Origin: Companilactobacillus alimentarius DSM 20249
GTDB taxonomy: Bacteria > Bacillota > Bacilli > Lactobacillales > Lactobacillaceae
Direction of reading: 5' to 3'
Assembly: GCF_002849895.1 (NCBI RefSeq)
Contig: NZ_CP018867.1
Location: 868,001 to 932,000 of the forward strand
Length of the DNA stretch: 64,000 bases
The notes beneath the pieces were generated by a model. The model made no database searches. It was not told where the DNA came from and was given only the letters and a program-made list of their open reading frames with translations. Both the position numbers and the translations under genes were made by a program. Shown here in pieces: positions 39,354 through 47,185 of the stretch; positions within the stretch are counted from its first letter, which is position 1; each line of letters starts with the position of its first letter.

Positions 39354-39479
39354 ATTTATTCACCTCTGTCAATAAGATACTTTTTATTTTTAAAACGGTC
39401 AATTAAATGTTCTTGAGCATTCGATTGAGATATAATAGTGTTAATATATCAGTAAATCGAAATCAAGGAGTGATTTTTT

Positions 39480-39794
39480 ATGAGTAAAAAAGGTATCGGT
39501 TCATTAATCGTTACTGGTTCTGTACTTGTGGCTGGTGCAGCCGCTACAGTTTTAGTAAAACACCATCTGGATAGCGAGAAAATAATTGATAAAGTTAAGT
39601 CTGTTTTAGGCGAAGATAGTAAAGTTATTGGTTCTTGGGTTGAACCATTTTATCAAAGAGTCGATGTAAATGGTCGTTCAACATGGGGAATCGTTGGTGG
39701 CGTTACTACCATGGACGAATTCGACGTCGCTCAATATCATTTCATTGCTGACGCCATTACCGGTGAATTACTTAACATTAAAAAAGTACAATAA
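39480..39794 (+). CDS. small membrane-associated protein with PepSY-like tail
   Basis: A 104-residue protein with a single hydrophobic N-terminal helix (residues 7-25, GSLIVTGSVLVAGAAATVL), then a helix and a small beta domain whose VGGVTTMDEFDVAQYHFIADAITGELL end resembles PepSY-like folds. It is annotated in lactobacilli as a predicted small secreted protein. The gene has a TATAAT at 39431-39436 and an AAGGAG site; its terminator lies within the 3' end of the convergent trmB. Function unknown. Confidence 0.75.
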   Translation: MSKKGIGSLIVTGSVLVAGAAATVLVKHHLDSEKIIDKVKSVLGEDSKVIGSWVEPFYQRVDVNGRSTWGIVGGVTTMDEFDVAQYHFIADAITGELLNIKKVQ

Positions 39795-39804
39795 AATTAA
39801 TAAA

Positions 39805-40452
39805 CTAGTTTTCGAAATGGGCTTTCAGGTAATTGATCCTGAAGCCTTTTTTTGAAAACTTTTTTTCATACTCAGTTTCAATATTATTAACATTCAATTT
39901 ATCATCGTTGTGTAAATCTAATGATATTTCATCAAATTTCATACCATAATTATTCATGCTAACCAATGAGTACTCGAATAAACCTTGATTATCGGTCTTA
40001 AACTGTAAATAGCCATCATCATTCAAGATGTATTGATATTGTTTTAAAAAGTCTTTATAGGTTAAACGACGCTTTTCATGACGAGTCTTAGGCCAGGGAT
40101 CAGAAAAGTTTAAATAAATACCGTCAACTTCCCCTTCACCAAATAATTCAGATAAACCAGAACCATTAGCTAACAATAACTGCAAGTTGGGTAATTTCAA
40201 TTCAACTTGCTTTTTTAATACCAAAGCAATTGCCCCTTCTTGAACATCCATTGCAATATAGTTGTTTTGAGGATTTTCTTGAGCTAATTCAGTTATAAAT
40301 TTACCTTTCCCCGAACCGACTTCGATAAATAAAGGCTGTTTTTTAGCAAAACGTTCTTGCCACTTACCCTGCATATTTTCAGGCTGTACTGCAATCAGGT
40401 CAAGGTTTTCATTGATCATATCCTTAGCCCAAGGTTTGTTTCTTAATCGCAT
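39805..40452 (-). CDS. trmB: tRNA (guanine-N7)-methyltransferase
   Basis: A 215-residue SAM-dependent enzyme with an N-terminal segment [13 protein letters not shown], motif [12 protein letters not shown], the post-I region [12 protein letters not shown] and the signature [18 protein letters not shown]. It makes m7G46 in tRNA. Its last codons overlap a plus-strand terminator that serves the converging gene. Confidence 0.97.
   Translation of the reverse strand: MRLRNKPWAKDMINENLDLIAVQPENMQGKWQERFAKKQPLFIEVGSGKGKFITELAQENPQNNYIAMDVQEGAIALVLKKQVELKLPNLQLLLANGSGLSELFGEGEVDGIYLNFSDPWPKTRHEKRRLTYKDFLKQYQYILNDDGYLQFKTDNQGLFEYSLVSMNNYGMKFDEISLDLHNDDKLNVNNIETEYEKKFSKKGFRINYLKAHFEN
39819..39853 (+). 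terminator. terminator of the converging small gene, inside trmB
   Basis: GGCTTxCAGG pairs with CCTGAAGCC around an eight-base loop and is followed by seven Ts on the plus strand. It lies entirely in the trmB 3' coding end. Confidence 0.85.
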
Positions 40453-40469
40453 AAATCAAATTTTCTCCA

Positions 40470-41687
40470 TTAATCTAGATATTTTTTTAATTGTCGTGGC
40501 ATATAGAAGTAGTTCACAAAAATCAACACTAATAAACCAGCCGCAATAATTATCAAACTATTGATACTTAAACCAAATTTATAAAGGATAGCTAAAGCAC
40601 TAACAATCCATTGAATTCCTAAGATGACTGTACTCAACTTTGTAAACGAAGCAATCTTCATTTTACCCGAAATTGGATATAATCTCTGCATTAAATTTTG
40701 CATAACTTCTTTAAAGTATGGTTTTAATTGAAATCCTACTAGATAAATAAACAACATTTCCACTATCAACGAAATATAAAAGCTGTCGATCAAACAGAGC
40801 ATTATTGCTTGAATAATCGTCAATCGTAAAAACAAGCCTATATATTCATTGTTTCTCACGAATCCACGTGCAAATAAATACAAATAAGTATTGTTATTAC
40901 TTGGTTTAATAAATTTATAAACCCAATCTAACCACTTACGGCGCTTAATCTTGCTATTAACTCCAGGAACATCTGTAAATAAATTATAGAAACGTTTGAT
41001 TCGAAACATTCGTTGATTCTCTGTTTCAATCGCATATTTCCACTGTAATTGTCCACTGGTCTCTAAAGTCTTAACTCTCATATTTAGAAATAGGTAATAA
41101 ATCACACCTACAATCACCATTAAGGGACTAAATGAATAAACTGAAAGAATTAAAGATACTATCAAGATTAAATTCGAAACCAATTTCATACTGAAATTTC
41201 CAAAATGATCTCGTCCATAAAGTGCCATCAAATTTACATTCAAAAAGCCTAACTTGTAAACAATTAAACCAACTGCAACTAAAACAATATCGGCTATTCT
41301 CATTCCTGCAGCTCGTGAAGCAAAAGCTGACAGCAAGAAGTTAGCTAAAGCCAAAGTCACGATTGGAATAAACACACTGTAATTTTTAGCAGCCTTAAAA
41401 TATTTATAAAATTCTTTTTCCTTAACTAACAAAAATGTGCTGTCAGGATCTTCCATTAAGGTTGCAATACCACCAACTTGAACTGCTAAGAAAAGCAACA
41501 GAATTACAATTGGTTTTCCCAACATTAATTGATGATGAATTGTTCCTAAGAGATTAGAATACCAAAAACCTAAGGCACCTATCAAGACAATAAAGGCTAA
41601 AACAAAATTGTCGTTAAAGATAAGTCGCAAATATTTAAATTGGTCTAGTTGATGACGTCTTAATCTCTCTTGCCATAATTTAGTCAT
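40470..41687 (-). CDS. ecsB: ABC transporter permease EcsB
   Basis: A 405-residue integral membrane protein with about ten hydrophobic segments. It starts MTKLWQERLRRHQLDQFKYLRL, typical of EcsB. With EcsA it forms an ABC transporter which in Bacillus affects secretion and regulated membrane proteolysis. The start codon shares a base with the ecsA stop. Confidence 0.93.
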   Translation of the reverse strand: MTKLWQERLRRHQLDQFKYLRLIFNDNFVLAFIVLIGALGFWYSNLLGTIHHQLMLGKPIVILLLFLAVQVGGIATLMEDPDSTFLLVKEKEFYKYFKAAKNYSVFIPIVTLALANFLLSAFASRAAGMRIADIVLVAVGLIVYKLGFLNVNLMALYGRDHFGNFSMKLVSNLILIVSLILSVYSFSPLMVIVGVIYYLFLNMRVKTLETSGQLQWKYAIETENQRMFRIKRFYNLFTDVPGVNSKIKRRKWLDWVYKFIKPSNNNTYLYLFARGFVRNNEYIGLFLRLTIIQAIMLCLIDSFYISLIVEMLFIYLVGFQLKPYFKEVMQNLMQRLYPISGKMKIASFTKLSTVILGIQWIVSALAILYKFGLSINSLIIIAAGLLVLIFVNYFYMPRQLKKYLD

Positions 41688-42421
41688 TAGAGATCCTCGT
41701 GGGACATCTTGATATAGATATCGTCTAAATTACTGTCTTGTTGCATATCAAATTTAGCCTTTAATTGATCCAATGTACCATCAGCACGAACTTGACCATG
41801 ATTGATCAAGACAAATTTATCCGCATGATTTTGAACTGTCGCCAAAACGTGCGTCGACATCAAAACTGAACATCCCGCCTTTTTCTTGGCTTCAACGACG
41901 TTCAGTAAATCATTGACTGCCAATGGATCTAATCCTGTAAAGGGTTCATCAATAATAAATAAGGAAGCATCAGTCATGAACGCACAGACAATCATTACCT
42001 TTTGCTTCATACCCTTAGAAAAGTTTTGTGGAAACCAATCTAATTTATTATCTAAACGAAATGTTTTTAGTAATTCATTGGCATTCTTCCACGTCTGATC
42101 ATGGTCTAAACCATAAGCCATAATTGTTAAATCAATATGCTCCCTTAAGGTCAATTCTGGATACAAAATGGGCATTTCAGGAACATAAGCAATTTTTTTT
42201 CGATATTTTTCAACATCATCATGTAAACTTATTCCATCAATCAAGATTTGTCCGCCACGAGGAGTCAAAAGTCCAATGATATGTTTAATAGTTGTTGATT
42301 TACCAGCACCATTCAAGCCAATCATTCCAACAACTTGCCCACTTTTAACTGTGAACGTTTCTTTTTTTAAAACTGATACTTGACCGTATCCACCGGTCAG
42401 TTCTTTTACTTCTAAAGTCAT
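41687..42421 (-). CDS. ecsA: ABC transporter ATP-binding protein EcsA
   Basis: A 244-residue ATPase with Walker A GLNGAGKSTTIKH, the Q-loop region, signature NFSKGMKQKVMI (an LSGGQ variant), Walker B LFIIDEPFTGLD and the H-loop STHVL. It powers EcsB. It is divergent from hit, with about 90 bases between them holding both promoters. Confidence 0.95.
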   Translation of the reverse strand: MTLEVKELTGGYGQVSVLKKETFTVKSGQVVGMIGLNGAGKSTTIKHIIGLLTPRGGQILIDGISLHDDVEKYRKKIAYVPEMPILYPELTLREHIDLTIMAYGLDHDQTWKNANELLKTFRLDNKLDWFPQNFSKGMKQKVMIVCAFMTDASLFIIDEPFTGLDPLAVNDLLNVVEAKKKAGCSVLMSTHVLATVQNHADKFVLINHGQVRADGTLDQLKAKFDMQQDSNLDDIYIKMSHEDL

Positions 42422-42511
42422 GGATTAAACCACCTATTATCTGTTTTTAATAATGTTAATATGATAGCATTGTAGTAAATATATTGCTGTTTTTGAAAGG
42501 AGATTTTTTAC

Positions 42512-42940
42512 ATGGATGATTGTGTATTTTGCAAAATCATTAACAATGAAATTCCAAGTACTACCATTTACGAGGATGATGATATCAAAGCATTCTTCGA
42601 TATTTCTCAAGTAACACCAGGTCACACACTGGTCGTTCCTAAGAAACACGTTCAAGACATTTTTGCTTATGATGAAGATCTTGCTGAACGCGTCTTCAAG
42701 AAGATTCCGATGATTGCTCGTGCCATCAAAGCTTCTAATCCTAAAATCATTGGTATGAATATCTGCCAAAATAATGGCGAGATTGCTTACCAAAGCGTTA
42801 TGCATTCACATATTCACCTAGTCCCTCGTTATTCAAAAGATGACGACTTTTCAATGCACTGGGGAGACAACACGGGTCTTGCAAGTAGTGAAGAACTACA
42901 AGATCGTGCTGACAAGATCAAACAAAACTTGGAGGATTAA
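42512..42940 (+). CDS. hit: HIT-family nucleotide-binding protein
   Basis: A 142-residue HIT protein with HSHIHLVPR, the histidine triad, and an N-terminal DDCVFCKIINNEIPS segment with a partial zinc site. Such proteins hydrolyse AMP conjugates. The ecsBA, hit and prsA arrangement is a known conserved order in Firmicutes. A strong AAAGGAG site precedes the ATG. Confidence 0.95.
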   Translation: MDDCVFCKIINNEIPSTTIYEDDDIKAFFDISQVTPGHTLVVPKKHVQDIFAYDEDLAERVFKKIPMIARAIKASNPKIIGMNICQNNGEIAYQSVMHSHIHLVPRYSKDDDFSMHWGDNTGLASSEELQDRADKIKQNLED

Positions 42941-42942
42941 AG

Positions 42943-43236
42943 ATGAAATTCTTTACTGGATTCGCAATCGGGGCAGTTTCAGGTGTCGCCATTCATTTAC
43001 TCCAATCAAAAGACACCACGTCTAGTGTTAATAATACCAAGTTATTTCAGAATATAAAAGATTTTAAAGACATATTAGCTGATCTTCAAAAAAATGCTAC
43101 TGTTGTACCTGAAGTTATTTCAGGCATTCAAGAAGATTTAACTGACTACTCACAAAGCATTAAGCCAGATGTTGAAGAATTACAAGATTCCATTGCCGAA
43201 ATGAAAGAAAACCTTGATAAATTGAACAAAAATTGA
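42943..43236 (+). CDS. YtxH-like membrane-anchored coiled-coil protein
   Basis: A 97-residue protein with one N-terminal hydrophobic helix containing glycines (FFTGFAIGAVSGVAIHLL) followed by an amphipathic, coiled-coil-like acidic region. This layout is that of the YtxH/DUF948 group. It starts two bases after the hit stop and is cotranscribed. Function unknown. Confidence 0.75.
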   Translation: MKFFTGFAIGAVSGVAIHLLQSKDTTSSVNNTKLFQNIKDFKDILADLQKNATVVPEVISGIQEDLTDYSQSIKPDVEELQDSIAEMKENLDKLNKN

Positions 43237-43344
43237 GGTCAAATATGAATTTTCTGTGATTTTTTCATAAAATGATAAACTATTAACCACTTTTTATGGT
43301 AGTCTTTTCAACTGTAGAGATATATAAATTAAGGATGTGTAAAG

Positions 43345-44250
43345 ATGAATAAACGATTAACTAAATGGATCTTGGCACTTGCTGGTCTATTGATGGTAAC
43401 TGTTGTTGCCGGATGTTCCGGTAACAAGACTGTTGCTACGCTTAAGGGTGGTAAAATCACTCAGGAACAATATTATAAAGAAATGAAGAGTTCTTCCCAA
43501 GGTAAGCAAACACTTCAAACAATGATTATCACAAAGGCCCTTGAAGACCAATATGGTAAGGATGTTTCCACAAAGCAAGTTACTAAAGAATACAACAAGT
43601 ACAAGAGTCAATACGGTTCTTCATTTAGTTCACTTCTTCAACAAAATGGTATGACAACAGCTCAATTTAAGAAGAATCTCCGTACAAATCTTCTTACAGA
43701 AGTTGCATTGAAGAAGAACAAGAAAGTTACAAACAAACAACTTAAGAAAGAATGGAAGAGTTACCAACCTAAGATCACTGTTGCACATATCTTAGTAAGT
43801 AAGAAATCAACTGCTCAAGAAGTTATTCAAAAACTTCAAGACGGTGGCGACTTCACTAAACTTGCTAAACAATATTCAACAGACTCAGCTACAAAGAACA
43901 AAGGTGGTAAATTAGCAGCCTTTGACAATGATTCAACAAGTATTGATTCATCATTCAAGACAGCTGCTTACAAGATCGACAAAGTCGGTGATTACACAAC
44001 AACACCTGTTAAGACTAACTATGGTTACAGTGTTATCAAGTTACTTAAGAAACCTGCTAAGGGTAAGATGAGTGACCACAAGGCTGAACTTAAGTCTAAG
44101 CTCTACGCTTCATGGTTACAAGATTCAACCGTTATGCAAAAGGTTATTTCTAAAGTCTTGAAGAGAGCCGATGTTTCTATCAAGGATAGTGATTTGAAAG
44201 ATGTTCTTTCAGGTTACGTATCATCATCTTCTTCATCAAGTAAGAAATAA
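43345..44250 (+). CDS. prsA: foldase PrsA, peptidyl-prolyl isomerase lipoprotein
   Basis: A 301-residue lipoprotein. The signal ends [13 protein letters not shown], with the lipidated Cys near residue 24. A SurA-like N-terminal chaperone region is followed by a parvulin domain from about residue 144 ([12 protein letters not shown]... to [11 protein letters not shown]). The C-terminus ends in a serine-rich tail SSSSSSSKK. PrsA helps exported proteins fold after Sec translocation. Codon usage is strongly biased, as in highly expressed genes. Confidence 0.97.
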   Translation: MNKRLTKWILALAGLLMVTVVAGCSGNKTVATLKGGKITQEQYYKEMKSSSQGKQTLQTMIITKALEDQYGKDVSTKQVTKEYNKYKSQYGSSFSSLLQQNGMTTAQFKKNLRTNLLTEVALKKNKKVTNKQLKKEWKSYQPKITVAHILVSKKSTAQEVIQKLQDGGDFTKLAKQYSTDSATKNKGGKLAAFDNDSTSIDSSFKTAAYKIDKVGDYTTTPVKTNYGYSVIKLLKKPAKGKMSDHKAELKSKLYASWLQDSTVMQKVISKVLKRADVSIKDSDLKDVLSGYVSSSSSSSKK

Positions 44251-44315
44251 TAATAGATAAGTAATTGAAAAGATTCTTGTGAAGTGAACTCCAATAATTG
44301 GAGTGAATTTCATTA

Positions 44316-44356
44316 ATATGTCTGATCGCAGAAATGTGGTCAGGCATATTTTTTTT
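44316..44356 (+). terminator. terminator after prsA
   Basis: ATATGxCTGAxC pairs with GxTCAGxCATAT around a ten-base loop, followed by eight Ts. An extra small hairpin (ACTCCAA-TAA-TTGGAGT) precedes it at 44288-44304. Confidence 0.85.
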
Positions 44357-44394
44357 GGCATTTATTTCTCATTTCAATTGGTATTAGTCAATTG

Positions 44395-44842
44395 TTTGAT
44401 TGTCGAATTCGTTTATTATTATAAAATTTGATTCATTTAGATATTGCTTGCTCTAATTGTTTTCGTGTCGCGTATTTATAATTCAGCACAGTTCCTATCT
44501 TTAACTGATGGATCTTTGGATCCCTTGATCTGAATGCATTGTCGATAAATATCCAGTATCTTTGGTCATTTTTAGAACCGATAAAAGAGACTCGATAATG
44601 AAATCAGTATTTGGATGCAATGAGGTGCTATACGAAAGTATTTCTCCTGAATAAAAATCAATGAAGATTGAAAGATAAAGTCTTTCATCTGTGGTTTCAA
44701 ATCTCCATCTTGCCTCAGTTACGTCAGCCCCAATTTTCTGTATCGGCAAAAGTATAGCAAAACAATTTGATAAAAGGTTGTTCCTGTTATAAACCAAAAA
44801 AATGTGAGATAGATACATCTTAAAAAATGATCTATTCTCCAA
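44395..44842 (-). pseudogene. decayed IS3-family transposase (OrfB) fragment
   Basis: Residues in one frame (44501-44842) contain DVTEARWRFE, LYLSIFIDFYSGEILSYS and HSDQGIQ, which are the core of an IS3-type DDE integrase domain. Downstream on the same strand, in another frame, ATRKQLEQAISK, a stop and FYNNKRIRQ can be read, matching the C-terminal YINFYNxxR end. The frameshift and stop plus the missing N-terminal half show it is dead. No terminal inverted repeats could be paired. Confidence 0.8.
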
Positions 44843-44912
44843 TTTTTAATTTACAAAACTCGTGATTAATCTCATGTTTTTGAACCTAACTGGGTTTGGA
44901 AACACTTAGTTA

Positions 44913-44965
44913 CTTAAAAAAGGTCCGATATGAATTTTAAAATTCATATCGGACCTTTTTTTAAG
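44913..44965. terminator. near-perfect 26-bp palindrome, likely bidirectional terminator
   Basis: Arms 44913-44938 and 44939-44965 are complementary with a single-base bulge and essentially no loop. A-run and T-run flanks allow termination on both strands; on the minus strand it follows the two-TM gene. Confidence 0.85.
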
Positions 44966-44998
44966 CAACTATAGATTATCTAATTCTTAAGAAGTAAT

Positions 44999-45196
44999 TC
45001 ACTTATTTTTTAACTTTTTATAAAGTAATCCTTCCGGAACCGAAATAACGATCAAGACAATTAGAGTAGCGCAAATCGCATAATATGATATAGGCGTAAA
45101 ACTAGCATACTTATTTTGTTGCACAATAGTAGCCATTAAGGCAACTATTTCAAATATATAACTTTTGCGGCCCATCTTATATAAAATGGTCTTCAA
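44999..45196 (-). CDS. small two-TM protein, possible immunity partner
   Basis: A 65-residue basic protein with two predicted hydrophobic helices (about residues 13-25 and 36-56) and a lysine-rich C-terminus (LLYKKLKNK). It begins with a TTG directly after the TAA of the secreted protein gene, so it is probably translationally coupled; GGGGAC lies about nine bases before. An ATG eight codons in is an alternative start. I do not recognise the family. Small two-helix membrane proteins encoded right after an exported peptide often confer immunity; here that is inference from context only. Confidence 0.6.
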   Translation of the reverse strand: MKTILYKMGRKSYIFEIVALMATIVQQNKYASFTPISYYAICATLIVLIVISVPEGLLYKKLKNK

Positions 45197-45730
45197 TTAC
45201 TGAAGTCCCCATGTAACCAAAGAACCTTCATTGCTTAACTTAGCCCAAACACCTCTACCATCAGGAACCTGTCCAATTAGTCCACCAACAACTGTAGATA
45301 TGGCTGCCGTTGGACCCGCGGTTAATCCTGCTGTGGCGGCTACAGAAGCAATAGCCCATGCAACTGCACCCATTCCCGCAAGCTTTGCAGTTTTTACAAT
45401 AGCCGAATTAAGATAAACCGTAAATCCCGTACTATTAGTCTTTATATATGTTTCGCCCTGACGCAACATGTCCTGTCTTAAAAGAGCCGTTCTTTCCGAC
45501 ACGGAAATTTTGGCATATGCTTCTGGATTATTTTCTTTAAGTGCATTTAGGATTTGACTATTACTAATACTTATATACTTATCCGGTATCGTCATTTCTT
45601 CATTTACATTATTGATTGAATCCGCCTTTGCAGTAACTACTCCAATAGAGGTAGATTCTAACATTAACAATGCAGCTCCGGAAATAGCAATCCTATTCAT
45701 TAAATTCATAATATTCAATTTCCCTTTCAT
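45197..45730 (-). CDS. small secreted protein with Ala/Gly-rich hydrophobic C-terminal region
   Basis: A 177-residue protein. A Sec signal peptide is clear (basic start, IAISGAALLMLESTSIGVV, cleavage near AKA-DS at residue 36-37). A charged region to about residue 95 precedes TGFTVYLNSAIVK, a 50-residue Ala/Gly-rich stretch with GxxxG-type spacing, and a C-terminus with GRGVWAKLSN and a final WG-Q. No cysteines, lipobox or double-glycine leader. I do not recognise the family with certainty. The hydrophobic processed tail and coupled two-TM gene suggest a Sec-exported bacteriocin-like or SdpC-like peptide precursor. The start is uncertain: 45730 lacks a clear site, and an ATG at 45709 has AAAGGG upstream. 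Confidence 0.7.
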   Translation of the reverse strand: MKGKLNIMNLMNRIAISGAALLMLESTSIGVVTAKADSINNVNEEMTIPDKYISISNSQILNALKENNPEAYAKISVSERTALLRQDMLRQGETYIKTNSTGFTVYLNSAIVKTAKLAGMGAVAWAIASVAATAGLTAGPTAAISTVVGGLIGQVPDGRGVWAKLSNEGSLVTWGLQ

Positions 45731-45831
45731 TTTATGGAATAATAGATTAAAAAACTCAAAAGATATTATCTAGAATTTATCTCTTTTTAATCTATTTCCT
45801 ATTCCAACTTTTATTATGAAGCTGTTTCCTT

Positions 45832-45837
45832 TATAAT
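45832..45837 (+). promoter_or_regulatory. -10 element of the XRE regulator gene
   Basis: A consensus TATAAT about 60 bases before the regulator ATG; the -35 is weak (TTTTAT at 45809-45814 with 17-base spacing). A weak -35 fits a regulated promoter. Confidence 0.5.
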
Positions 45838-45841
45838 GAAA

Positions 45842-45871
45842 GAAAGGGGTACTTTCGAAAGAGCTCCTTTC
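45842..45871. promoter_or_regulatory. 30-bp imperfect palindrome, candidate operator
   Basis: Two 15-base arms match at 12 positions and abut at the perfect centre CTTTCGAAAG (45852-45861); the outer ends are GAAAGG and CCTTTC. It begins four bases after the -10 and covers the likely transcription start of the divergent XRE gene. A dimeric HTH protein could bind here and control both directions. Confidence 0.65.
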
Positions 45872-45897
45872 TACATACTCGTTGGGGGGATAAAAAC

Positions 45898-46089
45898 ATG
45901 AATATATCTGAAAAATTGAAATATCAGAGAAAAAAGAATGGTCTTTCACAAAACGATGTCGCAAAAAAATTACATATTACAAGACAAGCAATATCCCAAT
46001 GGGAAAGAGAAGAAAGTTATCCAGAATTAGAAAATTTACATTTAATATCAAGTATTTATCATATCAACTTATCTTATTTTTTTGATTAA
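45898..46089 (+). CDS. XRE/Cro-CI-type HTH regulator, single domain
   Basis: A 63-residue protein made of just one HTH_3 domain: NGLSQNDVAKKLHITRQAIS is the helix-turn-helix, and the remaining helices end YHINLSYFFD. There is no dimerisation or effector domain, so it resembles small autoregulating repressors. A GGGGGGAT site precedes the ATG. It is divergent from the secreted-protein operon and ends in its own terminator. Confidence 0.92.
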   Translation: MNISEKLKYQRKKNGLSQNDVAKKLHITRQAISQWEREESYPELENLHLISSIYHINLSYFFD

Positions 46090-46119
46090 TTATTTGTTCA
46101 TTGATTCATCTATTAAACC

Positions 46120-46167
46120 AGTCTGAGGAACCCAAAGTGTGTTTTATAAATAGGGAATCTCAGACTA
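46120..46167 (+). terminator. terminator after the XRE gene
   Basis: AGTCTGAG pairs with CTCAGACT, with an inner CCC/GGG step, followed by TATTTATTTT. Confidence 0.75.
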
Positions 46168-46413
46168 TTTATTTTCAACTATCTCTCCGACACACTTCAT
46201 CCACAAACATGAAGACACATTTTCCTTACTCAAACTTTATTATTAGTAGTATCAATTCTGAATAAAGAAACTATATTTTGAATTAAATCTAAAACTAACT
46301 GAATTTCCAGATTTGAAGTGAAACCCAATAATAAGAAGAACTTAAGACATAACCATCTATTAGCTAAATTTTCAAAGTAAACGCAAAACTATCATAGCTT
46401 TTTCCTTAAACCA
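46168..46413. other. intergenic stretch, nothing recognised
   Basis: About 245 AT-rich bases between the XRE terminator and the terminator of the next operon. No ORF with a ribosome binding site, RNA gene or repeat was recognised. It forms the right edge of the accessory island. Confidence 0.45.
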
Positions 46414-46456
46414 AATAGACCAAGGTAATCAAAGTACGATTGCCTTGGTCTATTAT
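46414..46456 (-). terminator. terminator after the NADP-binding protein gene
   Basis: AATAGACCAAGGxAATC pairs with GATTxCCTTGGTCTATT around a seven-base loop. It lies about 60 bases after the stop. Confidence 0.85.
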
Positions 46457-46514
46457 TTTAACGCTCGAATGACCACATTATATCTTGCTTTCTTATATTT
46501 ATAAATTACAATAA

Positions 46515-47081
46515 CTAGTCTAATACACCTAAGCCTGTAATCTTTTTATTAGTAGCTAAAGACATTTGTAAGAAGCCAAATGCTTCAAGTTCTCGTGCTC
46601 TATTTAGATTACCGGCATCAATAACTTCAACTTGACTTCCCTCAAGTGATTCTTTCAAAGCCTGCTTAGCTTCCAAAGAATCTCCAGCTGTCAAAATTTT
46701 AGTTGGAACAGTTTCATTTACTTTCTTTGTTACCAAGGTATTCGAAAAGTTTGTATTGAATGCCTTAATAACTTGCGAGTCTGGTAGTAGATTTGCAAGT
46801 TGTTCAGTTGCCGAACTATCGGCTGGGACAACTAATCCATCCCAAGTTTCAAAGTTAACTGGATTAGTAACATCGACAACTACTTTTCCCTTTAACTCGG
46901 ATTTATTTGCTTTAGCAATTGCAAGAGCTGCATCATATGGAACTGCTAAAACAACGATTGATCCTAATGTTGGTACTGCATCGGAATGTCCCAATTTAGT
47001 AACCTGGTTGCCACCTTGAGTCATCAATCCGCCAATTGCTTGTCCCATATTTCCTCTACCAAAAATTGTAATATCTGCCAT
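46515..47081 (-). CDS. NADP-binding F420-reductase-like oxidoreductase
   Basis: A 188-residue protein with an N-terminal Rossmann motif ITIFGRGNMGQAIGGLM and the segments IVVLAVPYDAALAI and VVVDVTNPVNFETWDG. It belongs to the NADP oxidoreductase, coenzyme F420-dependent family (COG2085). Lactobacilli lack F420, so another substrate is expected. It is a single gene with its own promoter and a candidate operator just upstream. Confidence 0.85.
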   Translation of the reverse strand: MADITIFGRGNMGQAIGGLMTQGGNQVTKLGHSDAVPTLGSIVVLAVPYDAALAIAKANKSELKGKVVVDVTNPVNFETWDGLVVPADSSATEQLANLLPDSQVIKAFNTNFSNTLVTKKVNETVPTKILTAGDSLEAKQALKESLEGSQVEVIDAGNLNRARELEAFGFLQMSLATNKKITGLGVLD

Positions 47082-47097
47082 TACACAATCCTCCTAT

Positions 47098-47153
47098 GAA
47101 TGTATCGCTTTCAAACATACATTCACACTAACTAATCTCAAAAAAGTTGTCAA
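47098..47153 (-). promoter_or_regulatory. promoter with abutting operator-like inverted repeat
   Basis: On the minus strand TTGACA (47148-47153), a 17-base spacer and TAGTGT (47125-47130). A perfect inverted repeat, GAATGTAT/ATACATTC with 11-base gap (47098-47105, 47117-47124), directly abuts the -10, covering the start of transcription. This is the usual position for a repressor site. AGGAGG follows before the ATG. Confidence 0.65.
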
Positions 47154-47185
47154 AGAATTGATTTTTCAAACCGAATAATTACATT

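Noticed and set aside
42437..42805. 122-residue minus-strand frame
   Set aside because: It is antisense to most of hit, has no ribosome binding site and its composition is a frame shadow.
44288..44304. ACTCCAA-TAA-TTGGAGT hairpin after prsA
   Set aside because: It has no following T-run and a stronger terminator lies just downstream, so it was not listed as a terminator by itself.
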